A stretch of DNA of 64,000 nucleotides from an uncultured Flavobacteriaceae bacterium (GCA_947500385.1 CANMSA010000004.1:1-64000); one strand, 5' to 3'; numbered from the stretch's first letter, positions 49,872 to 59,082 are shown. A program made the numbers and translations. Notes: generated by a model from the letters alone, not told the origin.

Positions 49872-50492
49872 ATGAATAGAAAAAGTCTTGATAGCCCTCA
49901 CAACGATCCTTCCATTTCGGGCGGACATAGGGGAGCTATCCTTATCATCGACAACTATGATAGCTTTACCTACAACCTGGTACATTACCTAGAGGACTTG
50001 GGCTGTGAAGTGGTGGTCAAAAGAAACGATCAACTTACCTTGGAAGAGGTAGCCGCTTTCGATAAAATCGTGCTTTCCCCAGGCCCCGGCATCCCGGACG
50101 AAGCCGGACTCCTAAAGGAAATCATTGCCACCTACGCCCCTACCAAAAGTATTTTTGGGGTGTGCTTGGGGCAGCAAGCCATTGCCGAGGTATTCGGAGG
50201 ATCCTTGATCAATCTGGAAGAGGTGTACCACGGTATTGCCACGCCCATCACCATTACAAAAGAAGATATCCTTTTCAAAGACATCCCTTCAACAATAGCA
50301 GTAGGCCGCTACCATTCCTGGGTCGTTGCCCCGGAACTGCCAGCAGTGCTCGAAGCCACCTCCTTCGATGAAAACGGACAGGTCATGTCCCTCCGACATA
50401 CGGAGTACGATGTGCGCGCCGTACAATTTCATCCCGAATCGGTCTTGACGCCGGAAGGGAAGCAGTTGTTGGAGAATTGGGTAAACAAGTAA
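49872..50492 (+). CDS. trpG: Anthranilate synthase component II (glutamine amidotransferase)
   Basis: 206 residues. Class I amidotransferase with nucleophile Cys98 in FGVCLGQQ and His187/Glu189 in QFHPES; SPGPGIP is the usual oxyanion strand region. It feeds ammonia to TrpE. The core normally starts MxILxIDNYDSFTYNL, but here ~22 extra residues (MNRKSLDSPHNDPSISGGHR) precede it and no ATG lies nearer, so the N-terminus looks extended by inserted DNA. Overlap of function with pabA cannot be excluded. Confidence 0.94.
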   Translation: MNRKSLDSPHNDPSISGGHRGAILIIDNYDSFTYNLVHYLEDLGCEVVVKRNDQLTLEEVAAFDKIVLSPGPGIPDEAGLLKEIIATYAPTKSIFGVCLGQQAIAEVFGGSLINLEEVYHGIATPITITKEDILFKDIPSTIAVGRYHSWVVAPELPAVLEATSFDENGQVMSLRHTEYDVRAVQFHPESVLTPEGKQLLENWVNK

Positions 50493-50613
50493 TTAGTATT
50501 CAGTACATGTTAGTTACTAAAACATATTTTGCTAAATTACTTTTACAGTATCCAAAGCACGACTACCAAGGAAATCTAATATCTAACTTCTTATATCTCA
50601 TATCTAATCAACC

Positions 50614-51609
50614 ATGAAAGAAACACTCAACAGACTCATTAACCACGACATACTTTCGAAGGAAGATGCCAAGCAAATTTTGGTGAATATTGCGAAAGGG
50701 GATTACAATACGAGTCAGATTGCGGCTTTTTTAACCGTATATATGATGCGGAGCATCACCATTGAAGAGTTGGAAGGCTTTCGCGATGCACTTTTAGAGC
50801 TGTGCCTTGCCATAGATCTAGACGCCTACCAGCCGATCGATCTTTGCGGAACGGGCGGCGATGGTAAGGACACCTTCAATATTTCTACTTTGGCCTCTTT
50901 TGTAACCGCTGGGGCGGGCGTAAAAGTTACCAAACACGGAAACTACGGCGTATCCTCTAAATGTGGCAGTAGCAATGTGATGGAGTATTTGGGTATCAAA
51001 TTCAGTAATGAAGCCAGCTTTCTCGAGAAGTCGATCAATGAAGCAGGCATCTGCGTATTGCACGCCCCCTTATTTCACCCTGCTATGAAAAATGTGGCCC
51101 CGATCCGTCGGGAGTTAGGTGTCAAAACCTTTTTTAATATGTTGGGACCCATGGTGAACCCCGCCTTTCCGAAACACCAGATGGTGGGCGTATTTAATTT
51201 GGAACTGGCGCGTATGTACGGCTATCTCTATCAGAATACCGATAAAAAATTCACGGTTCTACACGCGTTGGATGGTTATGACGAAATTTCCTTGACCGGA
51301 AATACCAAGACCATTTCGAACCATTCGGAGGGGATGCTACGTCCCGAAGATTTCGGCGTACAAGCGATTCAACAAGCACAAATTGTCGGGGGAGATAGTA
51401 TTGAGGATTCCGCCAAGATCTTTATGACCGTCCTCGAAGGCAAGGGCAGTGAAGCGCAGAACAATGTGGTCTGCGCCAATGCCGGGGTGGCCATCGCGAC
51501 GGTGCGCGACCTAACGCCCAAAGAAGGCTTTGAACAGGCAAAAGAATCGCTTTTAAATGGCAGCGGCCTAAAGGCATTAAAGAAATTACAGGAATTGAGC
51601 AGCATTTAA
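50614..51609 (+). CDS. trpD: Anthranilate phosphoribosyltransferase
   Basis: 331 residues. It joins anthranilate to PRPP. DLCGTGGDGKDTFNIST (~77-93) binds PRPP, VTKHGNYGVSSKCGSSNVME follows (short: KHGNYGVSSKCGSSNV) and the anthranilate-site RRELGVKTFFNMLGPM is intact. It lies 121 bp after trpG, a gap of AT-rich short repeats. Confidence 0.97.
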   Translation: MKETLNRLINHDILSKEDAKQILVNIAKGDYNTSQIAAFLTVYMMRSITIEELEGFRDALLELCLAIDLDAYQPIDLCGTGGDGKDTFNISTLASFVTAGAGVKVTKHGNYGVSSKCGSSNVMEYLGIKFSNEASFLEKSINEAGICVLHAPLFHPAMKNVAPIRRELGVKTFFNMLGPMVNPAFPKHQMVGVFNLELARMYGYLYQNTDKKFTVLHALDGYDEISLTGNTKTISNHSEGMLRPEDFGVQAIQQAQIVGGDSIEDSAKIFMTVLEGKGSEAQNNVVCANAGVAIATVRDLTPKEGFEQAKESLLNGSGLKALKKLQELSSI

Positions 51610-51658
51610 AAAAGAAATAAGAACGGCAGAAGCGTACCCAATGGAATTTGATTTACAA

Positions 51659-51692
51659 ACAACGGATTCCTTCGCTTTGCTCGGAATGACGA
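51659..51692. repeat. Short dispersed palindrome in trpD-trpC gap
   Basis: GGATTCCTTCGCTTTGCTCG followed by GAATGACG contains ATTCC and GGAAT arms. I recognise this kind of element as a frequent intergenic repeat in Flavobacteriia genomes; copy number here cannot be counted from one window. Confidence 0.45.
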
Positions 51693-51699
51693 TTTACAA

Positions 51700-52485
51700 A
51701 TGAACATACTAGATAAAATAGTAGCGGACAAGCGCAAAGAGGTCGCCCTTAAAAAGGCGCTTATTCCCCTTGCCCAATTAGAGGCTTCGGTACTTTTTAA
51801 CCGGGCTACCAACTCCTTGGCAACGGCCTTGCGGAACAGCGATTCGGGCATCATCGCGGAACACAAACGGCGTTCCCCTTCTCGATCGGAAATTAATCAA
51901 GGGTTGAATGTACAGGATGTGGCAAGCGGTTACGAAAATGCCGGCGTCTGCGGCATGTCCGTCCTCACCGATGGGAAGTACTTTGGGGGATCTTTAGACG
52001 ATTTGCTATTGGCCAGGGCGGCGGTACGAATGCCCTTGCTCCGCAAAGAGTTTATCATCGACGAATACCAATTGGTAGAAGCCAAGGCCCATGGGGCCGA
52101 TGTAATTCTGTTGATCGCGGCCATTTTGACCAGGGAAGAAATCAAGGCCCTTTCCGAATTGGCCAAAAGCCTACAGATCGATGTATTGCTCGAGGTGCAC
52201 AACGAAGAAGAATTGCATAAATCAGTGATGCCCAGTTTGGACATGTTGGGTGTGAACAATCGAAACTTAAAGACCTTTGAAGTAAGCTTGGATACGAGCA
52301 AGGCCTTGTCGAAATTGATTCCGGCTGACTTTGTAAAGGTATCCGAAAGTGGTATTAGCAGTATCGAGGCCATTCAAGACCTGCGCACCTATGGGTATGA
52401 AGGCTTTTTAATCGGGGAGAATTTTATGAAAACGAACGATCCGGGGCAAAGTGCAGGGGAGTTTATTGAACAATTGATACAGTAG
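51700..52485 (+). CDS. trpC: Indole-3-glycerol phosphate synthase
   Basis: 261 residues, monofunctional (not fused to TrpF). It closes the indole ring by decarboxylation. Motifs: IIAEHKRRSPSRSEI (catalytic Lys), SVLTDGKYFGGSLDDL, LLRKEFIIDEYQLVEAKAHGAD (short: RKEFIIDEYQLVEA), GVNNRNLKTF and VSESGISS. Starts with ATG after a 90-bp gap. Confidence 0.96.
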   Translation: MNILDKIVADKRKEVALKKALIPLAQLEASVLFNRATNSLATALRNSDSGIIAEHKRRSPSRSEINQGLNVQDVASGYENAGVCGMSVLTDGKYFGGSLDDLLLARAAVRMPLLRKEFIIDEYQLVEAKAHGADVILLIAAILTREEIKALSELAKSLQIDVLLEVHNEEELHKSVMPSLDMLGVNNRNLKTFEVSLDTSKALSKLIPADFVKVSESGISSIEAIQDLRTYGYEGFLIGENFMKTNDPGQSAGEFIEQLIQ

Positions 52486-52493
52486 GGGTTGTT

Positions 52494-52542
52494 GGAGTTA
52501 GGAGTTAGGAGTAAGGAGTAAGGAGTAAGGAGTAAGGAGTAT
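52494..52542 (+). repeat. (GGAGTAA)7 heptamer array in trpC-trpF gap
   Basis: Seven consecutive heptamers (GGAGTTA twice, GGAGTAA four times, GGAGTAT) start 9 bases after the trpC stop. The complementary strand reads TTACTCC, related to the TTACTNN heptamers elsewhere in the window. Confidence 0.9.
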
Positions 52543-52608
52543 AAAGTAAATGAGCTCGGGGCTAGCCTCGGAGCATTTTAATCTCGATTATCGAGAAAAG
52601 AAACGGCT

Positions 52609-53262
52609 TTGGTAAAACAGATAGACACTATTTCGGTAAAGTTAAAGGTGTGCGGTATGAAATCGAATACCGCGGAGGTTGCGGCATTGCAGCCGGACTA
52701 TCTGGGCTTTATTTTCTGGGAACCTTCCAAGCGGTATTTTGAAGGCCCCATGCCCACCGTTCCTGACGGTATTCAAAAAATAGGCGTTTTTGTAGATGCG
52801 ACGGTCCGCGAGGTGGTCGACAAAATAACCACCTACGACCTGCAAGGGGTGCAATTTCATGGGCAGGAAAGCGCCGCCTATTGCGAAGAACTAAGAGCGA
52901 GTGCTGTAGGTGATAAAGTAGCCATCATCAAAGTATTTTCGATCAAAGACGATTTTGATTTTGGACAATTACAACCCTTCGAAGCGGTCTGCGATTATTA
53001 TTTGTTTGATACCAAGGGGAAATTACCGGGCGGCAATGGCTATGCCTTTGATTGGAGTGTTTTGTCCAAATACCCCTCCAACAAGCCCTATTTTTTAAGT
53101 GGCGGTATTGGTTTGGAAGAAGTGGCTTCGCTTCAAGCATTTTTAAAAAGACCCGAAGCCCAGTATTGCCATGCGATCGATGTGAACAGCCGGTTTGAAG
53201 TGGAGCCGGGAATGAAGGAAGTGGCGAAATTGAAAGTGTTTAAAAAGGCGCTCGAAACATAA
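52609..53262 (+). CDS. trpF: Phosphoribosylanthranilate isomerase
   Basis: 217 residues. It catalyses the Amadori rearrangement before TrpC. Catalytic Cys in KVCGMKS (Cys15), GFIFWEPSKRYF, GVQFHGQES, and phosphate-binding FLSGGIGLEEV near the end. The only start that keeps KVCG is TTG at 52609: the next Met lies inside the motif and an in-frame stop occurs 30 bases upstream. This rare start may lower expression. Confidence 0.93.
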   Translation: MVKQIDTISVKLKVCGMKSNTAEVAALQPDYLGFIFWEPSKRYFEGPMPTVPDGIQKIGVFVDATVREVVDKITTYDLQGVQFHGQESAAYCEELRASAVGDKVAIIKVFSIKDDFDFGQLQPFEAVCDYYLFDTKGKLPGGNGYAFDWSVLSKYPSNKPYFLSGGIGLEEVASLQAFLKRPEAQYCHAIDVNSRFEVEPGMKEVAKLKVFKKALET

Positions 53263-53310
53263 AAGAAATAGCATCAATGATGACGTATAATTGTTATGAA
53301 ACACTAAAGA

Positions 53311-54228
53311 ATGAATGCGGTATTAGGAAGTATAATAGAAAATTTAAGAAGTATTGGAATTACATATTCTCCCACAGTAGAAATTTTCAAAGGGGATAGA
53401 ACAAACACTGGCGATGCTAAAGAGTATTCGGTAAATGACTTTATTGCTAGTTACTTAACACAAGATTACGAGGTTAAAAAGGGTAAAATCTACTGTTTAT
53501 CAGGTGAAAGTCAAAATATTGATTGCGTTGTTTTAGCTCCTAATCATCCCAAATTGATTACACCTGTCCGTGATGTAATTCTTGCTGAAGGTGTTTTTTG
53601 TGCTATAGAAGTAAAACCAGACATTAGAACTTTATCAGATTCTTCGGAATTCTATCGAGGTTTAAAACAAATGAAATCAATTAAAAACCTTGAAAGAACA
53701 GTAGATAGATTGAATCTGAATTCACTCAATAAAAAAGAACCTTTACCTCCATATTTTGACAAAATTCCAGCTGTTCTTTTTAGCAAGGAATGTGCAGAAA
53801 TTCCCAAAATGATAGAATTTATTCAAGCAAAAGTCAAGATCAATGAATTAGGCAAAGAGGAATTACCAGATTTAATTTTTTCAATTGAAAAAGGAGTATT
53901 GTTTTATTCTCCTTATTTCAAACATACTAAGTTCTATAAAAAACTTAGCCCTCTTCAGAAAAAGATATTTGATGAAGAAGCATTTATGCATATCCAAGCA
54001 GAAGAACAACATATTAATTTATTATTGTTTTTAATGTTTGTTTTAAGCTTTGATACTCCTCACATAAAAGTATCCGACTTTTTCATTAAAAAGTACTTTA
54101 ATCAAGAAGGTGTTAGTATTTCAACAAAATTCTACCCTTTAGATAAAAACAAAATCGGAAACATAAAACCAAAAGATTTGATTAAATTAAGAAAAGACAA
54201 CTTTAAAAACGATGAAAAGGTTTCATAA
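53311..54228 (+). CDS. DUF6602-like protein, putative PD-(D/E)XK nuclease fold
   Basis: 305 residues; no signal peptide or membrane helix. The N-terminal third fits a PD-(D/E)XK core: acidic helix with E38, D71 in NIDCVVLAP and E100-x-K102 in FCAIEVKPD, the pattern of metal-dependent nucleases. I believe this matches DUF6602, a family without an assigned function. The C-terminal half is helical and Lys-rich. The gene is visibly AT-rich compared with the flanking trp genes and, with the next gene, splits trpF from trpB, suggesting acquisition by transfer. Nuclease activity is inferred, and a Vsr-like or defence role is only speculation. Confidence 0.65.
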   Translation: MNAVLGSIIENLRSIGITYSPTVEIFKGDRTNTGDAKEYSVNDFIASYLTQDYEVKKGKIYCLSGESQNIDCVVLAPNHPKLITPVRDVILAEGVFCAIEVKPDIRTLSDSSEFYRGLKQMKSIKNLERTVDRLNLNSLNKKEPLPPYFDKIPAVLFSKECAEIPKMIEFIQAKVKINELGKEELPDLIFSIEKGVLFYSPYFKHTKFYKKLSPLQKKIFDEEAFMHIQAEEQHINLLLFLMFVLSFDTPHIKVSDFFIKKYFNQEGVSISTKFYPLDKNKIGNIKPKDLIKLRKDNFKNDEKVS

Positions 54229-54331
54229 CACTGTCTATGAAATCAAAACAACATTCGGGATGTTTTATGTTTCGTATACCAAACGTTAACGCATTTTAGA
54301 CATGAATATTTTCATACGATAAACAGTACAA

Positions 54332-55021
54332 ATGAACATCATAAAAAACATATTCGTTCTAATTTCACCAGTACTGGTTTCAAGTAGTTTTGCCCAAACC
54401 AATTTCAAAGAATACTATTATCCTGTTAGAGCGAAGAAGGAAGTGAAAATTTACAAATACGTGGATAAAAACAATCAGAGTAATATTGAATATTGGAAGG
54501 TCACTACAAGTCCAGAAACCAATAGAATCATAACCGCGTCCTATACAACTGACCGTAGATTGTACAACATTTTTGAGGAAGAGTTGAAAACCGATGGTGC
54601 AGAATTAGTGCGATATACTGATTTTGAAATAAGCGATACCGGCGAAAATGTCCAAATAGACGGTATAGTGGTCGATAAAGATGTTTACAAATGGAAAGAC
54701 AAAAACAAATACAGGTATTCAATAAAATACAAGAGTCCAAAATATGGAAATGAATTATTTACAAAAGAACGGACCGTAAATAGTTTCGAAAAAATAATTG
54801 TAAGTGGAATTGAATACGCAACCTTAAAGTTCAGGGATGAATACGAAGTCAAATCCTTGGAAAATAACCAATATTATAAATTTCATCAATTTACTTACTA
54901 TGCTAAAGACATTGGAATGATAAAATATGAACGATATCATCCCGATGGCACCACAATTGAATTAGAATTGAGAGAGTTGCTCACACTAAAGCAATTTGAA
55001 AAATTAATCAAAAAAAGCTAG
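54332..55021 (+). CDS. Secreted protein of unknown function inserted in trp operon
   Basis: 229 residues; signal peptide MNIIKNIFVLISPVLVSSSFAQ, then a beta-rich, Tyr/Lys-rich mature region (YYYPVRAKKEVKIYKYVDK in part; KWKDKNKYRYSIKYKS) with alternating strands. I do not recognise the family. It is AT-rich like its upstream neighbour (103-bp gap) and faces the same way as the operon, so it is probably transcribed with trp genes. Nothing links it to tryptophan synthesis. Confidence 0.75.
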   Translation: MNIIKNIFVLISPVLVSSSFAQTNFKEYYYPVRAKKEVKIYKYVDKNNQSNIEYWKVTTSPETNRIITASYTTDRRLYNIFEEELKTDGAELVRYTDFEISDTGENVQIDGIVVDKDVYKWKDKNKYRYSIKYKSPKYGNELFTKERTVNSFEKIIVSGIEYATLKFRDEYEVKSLENNQYYKFHQFTYYAKDIGMIKYERYHPDGTTIELELRELLTLKQFEKLIKKS

Positions 55022-55086
55022 CGATTAAACACTTAATATTGGTAGTTACATATGTACCATAGACTAAAAAACAACCCTAACTTATC

Positions 55087-55191
55087 ACTGATTACTGATT
55101 ACCGAATACTGAATACTGATTACCGATTACTGATTACTAATTACTAATTACTGAATACTGAATACTGATTACTGATTACTGATTACTGAAT
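55087..55191 (+). repeat. (ACTGATT)15 heptamer array upstream of trpB
   Basis: Fifteen heptamers in unbroken register, ACTGATT or one-to-two-base variants (ACCGAAT, ACTAATT, ACTGAAT), end 9 bases before the trpB ATG. No spacer sequences occur, so it is not a CRISPR array. Confidence 0.92.
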
Positions 55192-55200
55192 ACTAAAAAT

Positions 55201-56385
55201 ATGAACACATACCACGCAGACGAAAAAGGCTATTACGGAGCATTTGGCGGGGCCTTTATTCCAGAGATGCTCTACCCCAATGTAGAAGAACTACGCCAAA
55301 AGTATTTGGAGTTGATGTATGAAGACTCCTTTCAAAAAGAGTTTCACCAACTCCTAAAAGACTATGTGGGACGCCCTTCGCCGCTTTATTTTGCCAAGCG
55401 GCTTTCTGAAAAGCACGGCACCAAGATCTATTTAAAGCGAGAAGACCTCAACCATACCGGTGCGCACAAGGTGAACAATACCATTGGGCAGATCCTCATG
55501 GCCAAAAAACTGGGCAAGAACCGTATCATTGCCGAGACCGGGGCCGGCCAGCATGGCGTGGCCACCGCCACCGTCTGTGCGCTCATGGGCATGCAATGCA
55601 TCGTGTATATGGGCGAGATCGATATTGCCCGCCAAGCACCCAATGTAGCCCGTATGAAAATGCTGGGCGCCGAAGTACGCCCGGCACTATCCGGGAGTCG
55701 CACGCTTAAGGACGCCACCAACGAGGCCATCCGCGATTGGATCAACAACCCGGTCGATACGCATTACATCATCGGTTCCGCCATTGGGCCGCACCCCTAC
55801 CCCGATATGGTGACCCGATTTCAGTCTGTTATCTCCGAAGAGATCAAATGGCAATTAAAAGAAAAAGAAGGGCGTGAAAACCCTGATTATGTCGTTGCCT
55901 GTATCGGCGGGGGCAGCAATGCCGCGGGTACCTATTACCATTTCTTGGACAATGAGGAGGTGGGTATAATTGCCGTAGAAGCGGCCGGAAAAGGCATTGA
56001 ATCGGGCGAAAGTGCTGCGACCTCCGCCTTGGGGAAAGTAGGCATCATTCACGGGTGCAAGACGATGCTGATGCAGACCACAGATGGGCAGATTACCGAG
56101 CCCTATTCCATTTCGGCCGGTTTGGACTATCCCGGAGTGGGGCCCATGCATGCCCATTTGCACGAATCGGGCCGTGCAGAATTCTATTCTGCCACCGATG
56201 ATGAGGCCATGGCAGCCGGACTCGAACTGTCACAATTGGAAGGAATCATTCCCGCCATAGAAACCGGGCATGCTTTTGCCATTTTTGAACATAAAAAATT
56301 CAAACCGGACGATGTAGTGGTCATCAGTCTGTCCGGGCGGGGCGACAAGGATTTGAATACGTATATTGATTATTTCAAACTCTAA
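55201..56385 (+). CDS. trpB: Tryptophan synthase beta chain
   Basis: 394 residues, typical TrpB1. PLP lysine K90 in HTGAHKVNN, catalytic Glu in AETGAGQHG, and the phosphate-binding GGGSNAAG are present. It condenses indole with serine. The coding sequence is GC-richer than the two preceding inserted genes and resembles the other trp genes. Confidence 0.97.
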   Translation: MNTYHADEKGYYGAFGGAFIPEMLYPNVEELRQKYLELMYEDSFQKEFHQLLKDYVGRPSPLYFAKRLSEKHGTKIYLKREDLNHTGAHKVNNTIGQILMAKKLGKNRIIAETGAGQHGVATATVCALMGMQCIVYMGEIDIARQAPNVARMKMLGAEVRPALSGSRTLKDATNEAIRDWINNPVDTHYIIGSAIGPHPYPDMVTRFQSVISEEIKWQLKEKEGRENPDYVVACIGGGSNAAGTYYHFLDNEEVGIIAVEAAGKGIESGESAATSALGKVGIIHGCKTMLMQTTDGQITEPYSISAGLDYPGVGPMHAHLHESGRAEFYSATDDEAMAAGLELSQLEGIIPAIETGHAFAIFEHKKFKPDDVVVISLSGRGDKDLNTYIDYFKL

Positions 56386-56403
56386 AAATTAGTAAACAGT
56401 ATC

Positions 56404-56434
56404 AAGTACAAAGTAATCAGTAGACTTTGTACTT
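56404..56434 (+). other. Inverted repeat in trpB-trpA gap
   Basis: A perfect 11-bp stem AAGTACAAAGT/ACTTTGTACTT (56404-56414, 56424-56434) with a 9-nt loop, 27 bases before the trpA ATG. There is no T-run; a translational or mRNA-stability effect is possible. Confidence 0.6.
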
Positions 56435-56461
56435 CGTACTTTGTACCTCATACTTATCCAA

Positions 56462-57223
56462 ATGAACAGAATCAACAACAAACTCCAAGAATCGAAAAAA
56501 CTACTCTCTATCTATTTTACGGCAGGCTACCCTGCCTTGAACGATACCGTTCAAATCATTCAGGAACTCGAGAAAAACGGGGTGGATATGATCGAAATCG
56601 GCCTGCCTTTCAGCGATCCCCTGGCAGACGGGCCTACCATTCAAGAAAGCTCAACCCAAGCATTGCGGAATGGCATGCATACCGAATTGCTTTTTGAGCA
56701 GTTGAAAGACATTCGAAAAACCGTTTCCATTCCCTTGATCGTCATGGGGTACTTTAACCCGATGCTCCAATACGGGGTGGAGGCTTTCTGTAAAAAGTGC
56801 CATGAAATTGGGATCGATGGTATCATCATGCCCGACTTGCCCTTGGATGTGTACCAGGCCGACTATGCCGCTACCTTTAAAAAATACGGGTTGATCAATG
56901 TCTTCTTGATCACCCCACAGACCAGCGAGGCCCGTATCCGGGAAATCGATGCCGCTTCCGATGGGTTTATCTACATGGTCAGTTCCGCTAGTGTGACCGG
57001 AGCCAAAACGGGCTTTGGTGATATGCAAACCAACTATTTTGAGCGCATTGCCGCCATGCAATTGAAAAACCCACAGATCGTAGGGTTTGGGATCAGTAAC
57101 AGCGAAACCTTTCAGGCCGCCACCCATACCGCCAAGGGGGCTATTATCGGATCGGCCTTTATCAAGCATTTGACCGCAAGCGGCGTGGAAAGCATTGCCG
57201 AATTTACGCAACGAATACGCTAG
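56462..57223 (+). CDS. trpA: Tryptophan synthase alpha chain
   Basis: 253 residues from ATG at 56462; a longer TTG start at 56441 lies in the repeat and is rejected. Catalytic Glu45 (MIEIGLPFSDP) and Asp56 (LADGPT) are in place, with the phosphate loop GFGISNSE and GSAFIKH. It cleaves indole glycerol phosphate and passes indole to TrpB. Its stop overlaps the next start (TAGTG). Confidence 0.96.
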   Translation: MNRINNKLQESKKLLSIYFTAGYPALNDTVQIIQELEKNGVDMIEIGLPFSDPLADGPTIQESSTQALRNGMHTELLFEQLKDIRKTVSIPLIVMGYFNPMLQYGVEAFCKKCHEIGIDGIIMPDLPLDVYQADYAATFKKYGLINVFLITPQTSEARIREIDAASDGFIYMVSSASVTGAKTGFGDMQTNYFERIAAMQLKNPQIVGFGISNSETFQAATHTAKGAIIGSAFIKHLTASGVESIAEFTQRIR

Positions 57224-57444
57224 TGAAAGATTTGCTCAACAACTGGAAAGTGGTGATTCTCCTATGTCTTGCGCTGGGAATGGCCCCGTTCTTTCCTGAG
57301 CCACATCTCTGGGGCAAATTGAAATGGGTCGCAGGGGGTGCTACCGGTATGGAGGCGCAAGATTGGTTTGATATACTGTTTCATGGAACTCCATTCATCT
57401 TGCTCATACGCTTGCTCATTTTGCACCTTAAAAACAGGGCTTAG
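57223..57444 (+). CDS. Small two-span membrane protein of unknown function
   Basis: 73 residues from a GTG that overlaps the trpA stop by one base, which implies translational coupling. Two hydrophobic stretches (VVILLCLALGMAPFF and GTPFILLIRLLILHL) flank a polar middle (WGKLKWVAGGATGMEAQDWFD in part). Orthologues of this kind occur in Flavobacteriia, sometimes labelled RND transporter, though it is far too short for one. It closes the trp operon; any link to tryptophan is unproven. Confidence 0.75.
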   Translation: MKDLLNNWKVVILLCLALGMAPFFPEPHLWGKLKWVAGGATGMEAQDWFDILFHGTPFILLIRLLILHLKNRA

Positions 57445-57530
57445 AACGACCCTTTTTCGCCTGTTAAACTTCGCCTACTTTTCGCCTAAATATCCTTACA
57501 TTTAATCTCTTAAACCGAAGCGGAACACCC

Positions 57531-59030
57531 ATGAAGAAAATACTTGTTTTACTTTCCCTTTTTGTCCTTGGCAATACATACGGCCAAGAGGCGGTACAAC
57601 TTAAATCCCAAGTACGCCATACCATTGATGAACTGCGCGAATTTGTCGGCATTCCCAACGATGCCCTTGAACATGCAGACATCAATCTAAACCTCAACTG
57701 GCTCACCAAAAAATTCAACGAACGCGGTTTTAATAGCTCGGTACTCCCTACCGAAGGGGAATCCCTATTCTTTGCGGCCCTTCCCATGGACGATGCCAAA
57801 CCGACCATCTTGTTTTATATGCATTTTGATGGGCAATCGGTAGACCCCTCCAAATGGTCGCAGCCCGATCCCTACAAAATGGTTTTAAAATCAAAGGAAG
57901 GGGATACTTGGACAGACCACTCCTTTGATGATTTGGCGGATGATATTGATTACGATTGGCGGCTGTTCGGTCGGTCTACCTCCGATGACAAGGGGCCGAT
58001 CGTCATGTTCCTCAATACCATCGACCTTTTAAAAAAGAACGCTGTCGAAATCCCCTTCAACGTAAAAATCATTTTAGACAGTGAGGAAGAAAAAGGCAGC
58101 AAGCCCTTACCAAAGGCGGTAAAGGAATACCGTGAACTTTTAAAGGCCGACTTTTTGGTCATCAACGATGGTCCGGTACACGTATCGGGAAAACCGACGG
58201 TGGTCTACGGATGCCGTGGCATTACCACCCTGGCTTTGACCACCTATGGCCCTATACGACCGCAGCATAGCGGGCATTATGGTAACTACGCTCCCAATCC
58301 CGGCTTTCAATTGGCGCAGGCCCTGGCCGGTATGAAAGACACCGATGGGCGCGTCTTGATTCCTGGGTATTACTATGGCATCACCATCGACGAGGCGACT
58401 CTGGCCATTTTAAAAAGTGTTCCCGATGATACCAATACCATCAATACAAATCTGGCTATCAAAACACCTGAAAAAGTAGGGGGCTTTTACCAAGAGGCGC
58501 TGCAATACCCATCACTCAATATTCGCGGACTAGCATCTGGCTGGGTAGGTGAAAAGGCACGTACCATCGTGCCTGAAAGTGCCACGGCCGAAATTGACCT
58601 ACGTTTGGTACCAGAATCGGACGGGACCCGCCTGAAAGGCCTGGTCAAAAAACACCTTGAAAAACAAGGGTTCTACATCACTTCTACACAACCCACAAAA
58701 GAACAGCGGGCGGCACACGATAAAATTATGATGATCAAGGAAGGCAGCGTTACCAATGCATTCCGTACCGACCTCAACGATTCTTACGGTGATTTCTTAG
58801 TAAACAGTCTTACCACGATCTTTGGGGAAGAAGTGGTACAAATTCGGATCATGGGCGGTACGGTACCCATTGCGCCCTTTATCAATGAATTAAAGATTCC
58901 CGCCTTTATTGTACCCATGGTCAACCCGGATAACAATCAGCACAGTCCCGATGAGAACCTCCGCATAGGGCAGATTGCCTATGGAATTCAAGCGTTTTAT
59001 GGTTTGTTGAGTACAAAATTGCCGCAATAG
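57531..59030 (+). CDS. Exported M20 family metallopeptidase
   Basis: 499 residues with signal peptide MKKILVLLSLFVLGNTYGQ. M20 di-zinc site: H98/D100 in YMHFDGQ, Asp in RSTSDDKGP, the Glu pair in DSEEEKGS, and a late His in NQHSPDENLRIG. The lid/dimerisation domain lies between ~215 and 380. Likely a periplasmic dipeptidase or carboxypeptidase; the substrate cannot be told from sequence. It is 86 bp after the small membrane protein gene. Confidence 0.92.
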   Translation: MKKILVLLSLFVLGNTYGQEAVQLKSQVRHTIDELREFVGIPNDALEHADINLNLNWLTKKFNERGFNSSVLPTEGESLFFAALPMDDAKPTILFYMHFDGQSVDPSKWSQPDPYKMVLKSKEGDTWTDHSFDDLADDIDYDWRLFGRSTSDDKGPIVMFLNTIDLLKKNAVEIPFNVKIILDSEEEKGSKPLPKAVKEYRELLKADFLVINDGPVHVSGKPTVVYGCRGITTLALTTYGPIRPQHSGHYGNYAPNPGFQLAQALAGMKDTDGRVLIPGYYYGITIDEATLAILKSVPDDTNTINTNLAIKTPEKVGGFYQEALQYPSLNIRGLASGWVGEKARTIVPESATAEIDLRLVPESDGTRLKGLVKKHLEKQGFYITSTQPTKEQRAAHDKIMMIKEGSVTNAFRTDLNDSYGDFLVNSLTTIFGEEVVQIRIMGGTVPIAPFINELKIPAFIVPMVNPDNNQHSPDENLRIGQIAYGIQAFYGLLSTKLPQ

Positions 59031-59082
59031 TACTATCCCGAGCTTCTTTTCGTTTTAGTAATGAACAACTCACTATGTTGGC

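Noticed and set aside
55087-55191. Possible CRISPR array
   Set aside because: Units are 7 bp with no spacers and no cas genes are nearby.
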